Assembly: GCF_002237755.1 (NCBI RefSeq)
Contig: NZ_MWSJ01000021.1
Coordinates: 1 to 64,000, forward strand
Origin: Lysinibacillus sp. KCTC 33748
GTDB lineage: Bacteria; Bacillota; Bacilli; Bacillales_A; Planococcaceae
Reading direction: 5' to 3'
Length of the DNA stretch: 64,000 bases
Shown: one piece after another, positions 57,636 to 64,000 of the stretch
Position numbering within the stretch: position 1 is the stretch's first letter
How the letters are laid out: every line of letters begins with the position of its first letter
Position numbers and translations under genes: made by a program
Notes under the pieces: generated by a model
Told to the model about the DNA's origin: nothing
The model's input: only the letters and a program-made list of their open reading frames with translations
Database searches by the model: none

Positions 57636-59087
57636 ATGCGAAAACATTTATATAAAATAATGTTAGTAGTTCTTGCTGTATTGATTGTTGGGGCTACTAT
57701 CCCAGAAAATGCATCAGCGTCTTCATTAGAAACAACGGGTGCTGTAAAAAATGAATATACATATGAGGAAGCTGTTTTCATTACAGGAACACCTATTATA
57801 TTTAAAGGCACTAGTAAAGACATTAAAATTACGCAAAAAGAATCTAAAGGAAAATTAACTGAAACATATAGTTTAAAGCTAACAGCAAGTAACGGTGCTA
57901 CATTGACACGAAATATTGCCTATGAATCAGATGTAGTAGATTATGCTACGATTGGGCAAAAAACATCCAATGGTGTTGTGAAAAAGTATACAGAGAAAAT
58001 TGTTGCTGGGAAAATTACCTATACATTAGCTGATTACCAATTTTCACAAGGGACTGTAACGGACAATCGTGTAGCCTCTGATTATTTCTCAGGTAATGTG
58101 ATTTCGAGAAAAACGTATTCCTATCAAACTGGAACTGGAAAAAATGCAGTCCAAAATACTGTGACAATTGATACGGATAGTCGTCATGCTGGCTATGAAA
58201 ACTTCTGGGGAGCAACGGAAACACAAATTACCGAAGCTGTTTATAATTATAGCGATGGTAAGACAAGCCATGTGAAAAATCGTTTATCTACAAGTAAATC
58301 ACGTGTACTAAACTATGAAGAAAACCTAGGGACTTTAGGGAGCTTTGATGGTGGGTATGCGGTAGTAAGTGAAAAGGATGTTATTTCTGAATATACGTAT
58401 GATTTAGCCTCTGGACAAAAAGGGACTCTTGACTTAGATACAGAATACATGCCGACAATTGAACGTTTAATCATTCCTAAGTTCCGTGACTTATCAAATC
58501 ATTATGCGAAACAAGCTATTGAAAAATTATATTCTTTAGGTATTTACACTGATGCAAGTAACTTCTTCTCACCAAATACCCCTATGAAGCGTATTGACTT
58601 TTCAACGGCGATTGGTAAGGCAGTTGACTTACGTGTTATGGCAGAACCGAAAACGAAAAAATCCAAAACTACTACAAGTATTTTTAAAGATATTAAACGT
58701 ACAGTAAAAGATTATGCTTATATTGAGTCTGCGGTTAATAAAGGAATTATTAAAGGTGTATCACCAGAGTATTTCAAGCCTGATCATCCGATTACTCGAG
58801 CACAAGCCGCTACGATTTATGTGCGTGCTTTAGGGCTTGAGAATAAGGCGCCAGATCCTGGCTATTTAACAAAGTTTAAGGATGATGCTCAAATTCCGGT
58901 TTACGCAAGAGACGGTATTTACATTGTCAATGAGTTAGGCTTAATGACTGGTGACCCTACAGGTCGATTTAATCCAAATCAGCCATTAACGCGTGCAGAA
59001 GCATCAGTAGTATTAGAACGTTTTTTAAATTATTTGGAAAGTGACTTAAAACAAAACTATCGAGATGACATATTGTTCTTTAATTAA
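57636..59087 (+). CDS. SLH-domain surface protein
   Basis: 483 residues. Signal peptide ending at ASAS, an N-terminal region of about 250 residues rich in Thr/Tyr/Ser that I do not recognise, then three SLH domains at about 281-340, 349-405 and 414-470 (FRDLSNHYAKQAIEKL, FKDIKRTVKDYAYIE, and FKDDAQIPVYARDGIY). SLH domains bind pyruvylated wall polymer and hold proteins to the wall. Start at ATG 57636; upstream in-frame methionines lack a ribosome site. Nineteen bases before the next surface gene. Confidence 0.85.
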   Translation: MRKHLYKIMLVVLAVLIVGATIPENASASSLETTGAVKNEYTYEEAVFITGTPIIFKGTSKDIKITQKESKGKLTETYSLKLTASNGATLTRNIAYESDVVDYATIGQKTSNGVVKKYTEKIVAGKITYTLADYQFSQGTVTDNRVASDYFSGNVISRKTYSYQTGTGKNAVQNTVTIDTDSRHAGYENFWGATETQITEAVYNYSDGKTSHVKNRLSTSKSRVLNYEENLGTLGSFDGGYAVVSEKDVISEYTYDLASGQKGTLDLDTEYMPTIERLIIPKFRDLSNHYAKQAIEKLYSLGIYTDASNFFSPNTPMKRIDFSTAIGKAVDLRVMAEPKTKKSKTTTSIFKDIKRTVKDYAYIESAVNKGIIKGVSPEYFKPDHPITRAQAATIYVRALGLENKAPDPGYLTKFKDDAQIPVYARDGIYIVNELGLMTGDPTGRFNPNQPLTRAEASVVLERFLNYLESDLKQNYRDDILFFN

Positions 59088-59106
59088 AGAAAGGACTGAG
59101 CAATAA

Positions 59107-62010
59107 ATGACGTATGCTAAAAAAGCATTTCTATCCCTGCTATGTATCGTGCTAGTCCTGATGACAGCAACTCCAGCTGTGACTCAGGCTGCTACGACAA
59201 TTAGGGATGTACCAACTACTAATAGTAAATACAAAGCTATTTCATGGGCAGTCGATAATGATTTATTCACATTGGATAGCGCTAATAATTTTTCACCTAA
59301 CGCACAGCTAACTGAGCAAGAGCTTGTTGTCTTGTTTGCAAAGCTAGATCGAAACTATGCATTATCATATAACGACAGTGTAGCTTATAACTTCTATAGT
59401 GATTTTTATTTACCGTTTAATGGTACCTATACAACAGCCAATCGTTCAAAAGCTGTTACACGTGGACAATTTGCACGTATATATGCTGCATTTAGAGGTT
59501 TAGATTTAGATGAGCCTCAGGCGGTTCAATATTTATACACGAACGATATTTCAACAGGAAATACTGGTAAAAAGACATTTGCTGATTTCCAACCTTCTAC
59601 AAAGCTAACTCGAGGAGATAGTGCTGAATTATTATACCGCAGTGTACAAAACGGCAACTTTGCTGTACTAGGATTAAAACGTACGGCTGCAGGACGTGAT
59701 AATGACAAAATTACATTACCTCCAGGCTTCATGGGCTCAAGCAATACGGAATTTGAAGAGCCAAAGGATAATAATAACGATTTTACTGGACCGGAATATG
59801 TTAATAATGCTCTACAAAGTATTGATGTTGAAAAACCAGATTTAATCGCAAATGACCAAGATTCAACGCTCATTACAGTATCTTTAAAAGCTTGTAATGG
59901 TGATCCAATACATGATGATAAATCTTATACATTCCGTGTAACTTCATCATATGGTGCTAAAATCGTTGACACATCAGGTGAAGCTGTTCGAAATGTACAA
60001 TCAGATGGCTCTACTGTCTCTGCGATTGTTATAGCACCGAAATTAACAAAATCTGTCCGTGATACAATTTCATTTGAGCTTATTAATAACACGGATCCTG
60101 GTATGAAATGTCTTGTAGGCGAAAAACTGAATGCACATGTCCGTTACTCACCTCAGCCGGAAATGCGCATTGATTATCAAGTGTATGATCCAGCGAATAC
60201 GGATGATGAAAATGGAAATGTAACACCTCCATATGTACCGTATGAAAAATTACCAGAGTTCTTTAAAGAAAATATTGTGAACGTCCATTGGATTGATAGA
60301 GAAGAAAAGCTATTTAGTATTGGACAACAAACAAATGTAACAAATGCTCTAGGAAATGTTGAAAATATTTATTTACAATATGGTGGCAATGATAAAAAAT
60401 ACCCTGCATTAGGCTATGAAAATGCCATTTTACAATTTGAAAACTATAATATTTCCGTTTGGTTGTTCGAAGAGATTATTGAAAAACGTTTGAAGGATTC
60501 AATTAATGATACGATTGAAATTATGTATATGATTTCAGATGATGGGCGTCCAATTTATCGTATTCAAGGGATTGATGATGCGATTGCCTCACAGGTTGAG
60601 AATATTAACCCAGTCGGTGCTATTATTCAACTTATGGGCTATATGCCAGATGAAAAAAAACTGACACTCGAGCACTATGATAGTGTCATGAAAATTTATG
60701 CTATTTTCACAAGCTTGAGTAACTATGATCGAACAGTATTATTAAAATACCAAGGTGGTAAATTACTAGGTCAAGTAGAAGCCTATAAAAAACGAGTGGA
60801 AGCATTAAAGGAAAGCGAAGAAGCGGCATCAAGACCATCTGGTAAAGATCGTTACACTAAAGTAATGGTTACTTTAGTGAGACCAGGTGGAGAAATTATT
60901 ACTGACTATCAAGGAACAGTAAAAATTAAATTTGATGGTGTTGAGAAAACAGCTTCATTTGTTACAAATACTTCGGATTACTTAAATAATACTGGAAGCC
61001 CAGGGACAGCTGTTGCGTACTTTGACTCCGTTATTTATGGGAAATCAAAAGCTGAAGCAACATTAGTAAATAAAATAGATCCTCGTTATGCAACAATATT
61101 GAAGGATCTAAAGGATAAAACATTTACGAAGGAAATTTTTACAAATCCTTACTTTAGTAAAAATTCTTGTTCTTTAGCAACAGAAGTCGCTTACGTAGTT
61201 GATTACTCTGCTTCGATGAAAGCTTCTGACCAAACAAATTACCGTGGTAAGAAAATGATGGAAGTCATCAATCAAATTAAGGCAAAAAATAATATTGTGA
61301 TTGAAACAAATACAAAAGCTACTGTTCTTGGAGAGGGAACGACAGACAATGTATTGAAAAAAGATCTATATAAAGCATCGAAAGAGAAAGGTGCCACAGA
61401 TATTTTTGCAGGTATTGAAATGGCACTGTCTAAATTCTCAAATGACTCAAAAACGTCAAAAGCTATTATTGTCGTGTCAGATGGTAAAACAAGTAAATCT
61501 AAGATGACAAAAGTGTTAAACGAAGCGAAAAATAAAGGGGTTAAGGTTTACACTGTAAGTATAGGTAAAAAATCACAAGTCAATGATGCAATTTTAACGC
61601 AATTGGCTGCTGAAACGGGTGGTATTTACTACCACGCAATCGATAACTTACAATTACATCAAGTTTTCCAAAAAATTATTGATGCAATTTTATGTAAAAC
61701 TTCGCCTTCAAGTTGCGTGAATCCTGAAGACATATTTGAAGAAGCGACGGTAACTCTACGCAAAGGCAATATTACAATGAATGCAAGAATCGATGGTAAT
61801 TGCTCAAATGTTGCAAAGGTTAATGTACGATTCCCTTCTTTAAGTGGAGATGCGCAGTTTGAATTGAATAAGCGTAGTGATAATGTCTACATGCTAACAA
61901 AAACAGTGCAAACAATGCAGGACTTCAAAGTTAATAATGAAATTGAATTTATAGCATATGATAAAGACGGTAAAATCATAGCTACAAAAACTACGACAAT
62001 TACAAATTAA
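59107..62010 (+). CDS. Large SLH and von Willebrand A domain surface protein
   Basis: 967 residues. Signal peptide, then degenerate SLH domains (about 33-85 and 140-195), a region of beta sandwiches, and a von Willebrand A domain (about 693-865). The metal-binding MIDAS starts with D-Y-S-A-S (about 699-703). A short C-terminal beta region contains several Cys. Such A domains bind ligands or neighbour proteins. It is likely wall-bound and adhesive or structural. The immediate neighbour, 19 bases upstream, is also SLH-anchored. Confidence 0.85.
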   Translation: MTYAKKAFLSLLCIVLVLMTATPAVTQAATTIRDVPTTNSKYKAISWAVDNDLFTLDSANNFSPNAQLTEQELVVLFAKLDRNYALSYNDSVAYNFYSDFYLPFNGTYTTANRSKAVTRGQFARIYAAFRGLDLDEPQAVQYLYTNDISTGNTGKKTFADFQPSTKLTRGDSAELLYRSVQNGNFAVLGLKRTAAGRDNDKITLPPGFMGSSNTEFEEPKDNNNDFTGPEYVNNALQSIDVEKPDLIANDQDSTLITVSLKACNGDPIHDDKSYTFRVTSSYGAKIVDTSGEAVRNVQSDGSTVSAIVIAPKLTKSVRDTISFELINNTDPGMKCLVGEKLNAHVRYSPQPEMRIDYQVYDPANTDDENGNVTPPYVPYEKLPEFFKENIVNVHWIDREEKLFSIGQQTNVTNALGNVENIYLQYGGNDKKYPALGYENAILQFENYNISVWLFEEIIEKRLKDSINDTIEIMYMISDDGRPIYRIQGIDDAIASQVENINPVGAIIQLMGYMPDEKKLTLEHYDSVMKIYAIFTSLSNYDRTVLLKYQGGKLLGQVEAYKKRVEALKESEEAASRPSGKDRYTKVMVTLVRPGGEIITDYQGTVKIKFDGVEKTASFVTNTSDYLNNTGSPGTAVAYFDSVIYGKSKAEATLVNKIDPRYATILKDLKDKTFTKEIFTNPYFSKNSCSLATEVAYVVDYSASMKASDQTNYRGKKMMEVINQIKAKNNIVIETNTKATVLGEGTTDNVLKKDLYKASKEKGATDIFAGIEMALSKFSNDSKTSKAIIVVSDGKTSKSKMTKVLNEAKNKGVKVYTVSIGKKSQVNDAILTQLAAETGGIYYHAIDNLQLHQVFQKIIDAILCKTSPSSCVNPEDIFEEATVTLRKGNITMNARIDGNCSNVAKVNVRFPSLSGDAQFELNKRSDNVYMLTKTVQTMQDFKVNNEIEFIAYDKDGKIIATKTTTITN

Positions 62011-62023
62011 TAGATTAATACTC

Positions 62024-62068
62024 AAAAAAAGCTGAACTAATTCTAACAATTAGTTCAGCTTTTTTTTG
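62024..62068 (+). terminator. Terminator of the vWA surface gene
   Basis: AAAAAAAGCTGAACTAATT pairs perfectly with the bases 62048-62066 (19 bp). Confidence 0.95.
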
Positions 62069-62100
62069 AAATATTTATATAGCATTCACCATATCGTGTG

Positions 62101-62252
62101 GTTGATTTCCGTTCCGACTGGGCGCGTCCGATGAGCCGCTTGGGCCAACAGAATGTTGGTCTCGGAGGCGTTATCACAGGATGTGATGGTTTTAGCCTTC
62201 GTTCCACTATTGCTAATCCCCAAGGAGTCGCCCAGTCTCCACTCCAATCAAC
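62101..62252 (+). repeat. GTTGATT repeat element, copy 1
   Basis: Starts GTTGATTTCCGTTCCGACTG and ends CACTCCAATCAAC; the two ends are imperfect inverted repeats (GTTGATT and GACTGGGCG are shared by both ends when one is reversed). 152 bp. No ORF of its own. Confidence 0.75.
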
Positions 62253-62371
62253 TTATCCTCATTATATATTTTTTAACAAATTTTTATTCTAACTTTCAGA
62301 AATGAACGGTACATTTAATAAATTTATTAAATTCGGCAATACTACAACTAAAGATACTTTGAGGTGAAAAA

Positions 62372-62905
62372 ATGAGCAGAACTGTTTCTTTTTTTTTAGT
62401 TTCATTTTGTGTGTTTTTTCTAATAACATTACATGCATCTGCAAAGGATAAACCTAGTCTTTATGAAGAAATATATCCTGAAATAGGATATAAATCGGTA
62501 GAAGAAGCAGTGGGTGATTTTGAACAACACTTTAACCAAAAATTAAAGCTACCTCTTAGAGTACCCTCTATAAGCTTTACACATCATTTTGGAAGATTTA
62601 CCGATTCAAAATATGAAGGCAATGACGCATTTGAAGTGACATTTATAAATGATCAATCATCTGAAAATCATTATAAAATTGACATTCGCCCACTTAAGTA
62701 TAGATTGCCTATAAGAGAGAAATATGTAATCAAAACATTTGAATTGAAGAATGGGAATGTAGGCACATATATGACAATATCAGGCTTTAATGTGCTTGTT
62801 TTTGAGAGAGATAATTTGCAGTATATGCTAAGTGTAGATAAACGAGTCTCAAATAAAGTTACGCCTGAAGCTTTAGTAGACATAGCCAATTCTATTGATT
62901 ATTAA
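62372..62905 (+). CDS. Secreted protein, hypothetical
   Basis: 177 residues. Signal peptide ending at ASA, then a domain with alternating strands, including VLVFERDNLQYMLSVD near the C-terminus that is like DUF4367-type domains. No firm family. It is flanked on both sides by inverted copies of the GTTGATT repeat. Ribosome site GAGGTG before the ATG. Confidence 0.6.
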   Translation: MSRTVSFFLVSFCVFFLITLHASAKDKPSLYEEIYPEIGYKSVEEAVGDFEQHFNQKLKLPLRVPSISFTHHFGRFTDSKYEGNDAFEVTFINDQSSENHYKIDIRPLKYRLPIREKYVIKTFELKNGNVGTYMTISGFNVLVFERDNLQYMLSVDKRVSNKVTPEALVDIANSIDY

Positions 62906-62954
62906 GTGGAACAAAAATTTTGATGTGACTCGAGAACAATAGTATAGAAAAGTA

Positions 62955-62998
62955 AAAATAGCTTTGTTAAAGATAATTAAACAAAGGCTATTTTTTTA
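62955..62998 (+). terminator. Terminator after the 62372 gene
   Basis: AAAATAGCTTTGTT and AACAAAGGCTATTTT, a stem with one bulge, then T. Confidence 0.8.
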
Positions 62999-63074
62999 TA
63001 TCTTAAAAAAAATTTCATTTAATTTAGTTCGACTCTATTAGGATGATCCTTTAAAACGTATATCATGTGGATAT

Positions 63075-63195
63075 GTTGATTGTAGTGGAGGCTTGCGACT
63101 CCTTCGTGACCAATATCGTGATGGCCCGAGACCCTGCAGCGAAGCGGCTCATCGGACGCCCCCCAGGAAAGCACCAAGCAGGAACGGAAATCAAC
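63075..63195 (-). repeat. GTTGATT repeat element, copy 2, inverted
   Basis: The same element as 62101 in the opposite orientation, 121 bp, with the pair of ends GTTGATTGTAGTGGAGGCTT and AGGAACGGAAATCAAC. Confidence 0.75.
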
Positions 63196-63429
63196 CACAC
63201 GTTTTGGTTAATAGCCATTAAAATAATAATTAATTCTGTCCCTTTAGAAAATGTTCTGGAAAACATTAAATTTGAAACAGAACGTATAATTTGTTACACT
63301 TAGTTTATAATAATTCTAATGTAGATGACGAATTTCAGTTCTTCATGACATGTTCACAAATTATTGATGAACTCTTGTCGAACTGTGCTATAATGAGATT
63401 TGTTAATTAGAACGTGAGAGGTGTTATTC
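63196..63429. other. hemA upstream region
   Basis: TATAAT at 63389-63394 with TTGATG 19 bases ahead is a possible promoter. AGAGGTG before the hemA ATG. No other feature. Confidence 0.45.
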
Positions 63430-64000
63430 ATGCATACCATCGTAGTAGGCTTGAATTATAAAACGGCGCCAGTTGAGATTCGTGAAAAGTTATCATTCAT
63501 AGAGAGTGAACTACCACAGGCAATGGAAGCGCTGCAAAAGGAAAAAAGTATATTAGAAAACGTTATTGTTTCGACATGTAACCGTACAGAAATATATGCA
63601 GTAGTTGACCAATTGCATACTGGACGTCATTTTGTTAAACAATTTTTAGCAAATTGGTTCGACCTGCCTGCGGAGACATTTTCTTCGTATTTAACAATTC
63701 GTGAAGAAGATGAGGCAATCGAGCATTTATTCAAAGTGACAGCTGGTATTGATTCGATGGTACTTGGCGAAACTCAAATTTTAGGACAAGTTAGAAAAAG
63801 CTTCTTAAATGGACAAGAGATTGGAACGACAGGAACGGTATACAATCAGCTATTTAAACAAGCAGTGACATTTGCGAAGCGAGCACATAATGAAACGGCT
63901 ATCGGTGAGAACGCGGTATCTGTCTCTTATGCAGCAGTTGAATTAGCAAAAAAAATATTCGGATCTTTACAACGTAAGCATGTAGCTATTTTAGGTGCAG
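63430..64000 (+). CDS. hemA: HemA, glutamyl-tRNA reductase (5' part)
   Basis: 190 residues seen, cut by the window end. First step of tetrapyrrole synthesis from glutamyl-tRNA. STCNRTE holds the catalytic Cys50; [16 protein letters not shown] follows. ATG 63430 with AGAGGTG ahead. In B. subtilis it lies directly after ysxC (engB), but here about 8.2 kb of surface genes comes between. Confidence 0.95.
   Translation, partial: MHTIVVGLNYKTAPVEIREKLSFIESELPQAMEALQKEKSILENVIVSTCNRTEIYAVVDQLHTGRHFVKQFLANWFDLPAETFSSYLTIREEDEAIEHLFKVTAGIDSMVLGETQILGQVRKSFLNGQEIGTTGTVYNQLFKQAVTFAKRAHNETAIGENAVSVSYAAVELAKKIFGSLQRKHVAILGA

Larger units (their letters stand above)
62011..62371. other. Gap with a GTTGATT element
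   Basis: Contains a terminator and the repeat element at 62101-62252. No gene; a 64-codon frame lies inside the repeat and is discounted. Confidence 0.5.

Noticed and set aside
62098-62292. 64-codon frame inside a repeat
   Set aside because: Lies within a noncoding GTTGATT element with copies elsewhere; no ribosome site.
63067-63303. 78-codon frame
   Set aside because: Overlaps the inverted repeat copy and has no credible start.

Overview
The window is a low-GC Firmicute chromosome segment, most likely from Lysinibacillus or a close relative. This is inferred from gene content and order and was not tested by any search. Pointers are a sporulation germinant-receptor operon (gerA type), a qoxABCD quinol oxidase, SLH-domain surface proteins, a chitin-active AA10 protein, GGAGG-type ribosome binding sites, and the order TPR gene (ysoA position)-tig-clpX-lonA-engB-hemA at the right end.

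Layout. 0-7 kb is accessory DNA: a serine beta-lactamase-like protein, a decayed prophage trace (integrase C-terminus and a YozE-like fragment), and two related membrane or lipid-anchored proteins with the same C-terminal domain on either side of a small XRE regulator. 7.3-8.7 kb encodes a secreted chitin-active AA10 protein. 9.3-24.9 kb is a molybdenum and formate region: fdhF, a DUF1641 gene and an Mrp ATPase on the minus strand; divergently an mpsC-like gene, fdhD and moaA; then moaB-mobA-moaC (minus) and moeB-moeA-mobB-moaE-moaD (plus); then modA-modB with a divergent YvgK-like regulator. An orphan UgpC/MsmX-type ATPase follows, and no ordinary modC is present. 26-32 kb holds unlinked housekeeping genes: csp, MATE exporter, thioredoxin-like, DinB and phosphoesterase. 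32-37.4 kb holds an NdpA-like gene and the ger operon. 40.8-44.7 kb is qoxABCD. 47.6-55.2 kb is the proteostasis block (TPR protein, trigger factor, ClpX, LonA, EngB). 55.3-62 kb is a block of surface proteins (YjfB-like, beta-repeat secreted protein, SLH protein, SLH plus vWA protein) lying between engB and hemA. hemA runs off the right edge.

Together, the molybdenum genes could take up molybdate (ModAB plus an ATPase), build the cofactor (MoaA-E, MoeA/B, MobA/B), sulfurate it (FdhD) and load it into a cysteine-type formate dehydrogenase. Regulation is visible as a Fur-like box before the mpsC-fdhD-moaA run and a perfect 30-bp palindrome between modA and its divergent regulator.

Several noncoding repeat families are scattered through the gaps: a roughly 120-245 bp element with GTTGATT...AATCAAC inverted ends, a 35-bp tandem GCGAAAGCGAAGCG unit, and a family containing CCGGACGCAATTAC. 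One copy of the last forms the 3' end of fdhD. No rRNA, tRNA or CRISPR array was recognised. Nothing here is clearly a wholly new system. The best leads are the engB-hemA surface block, the repeat families, the mod operator, and the apparent ATT start of moaA.
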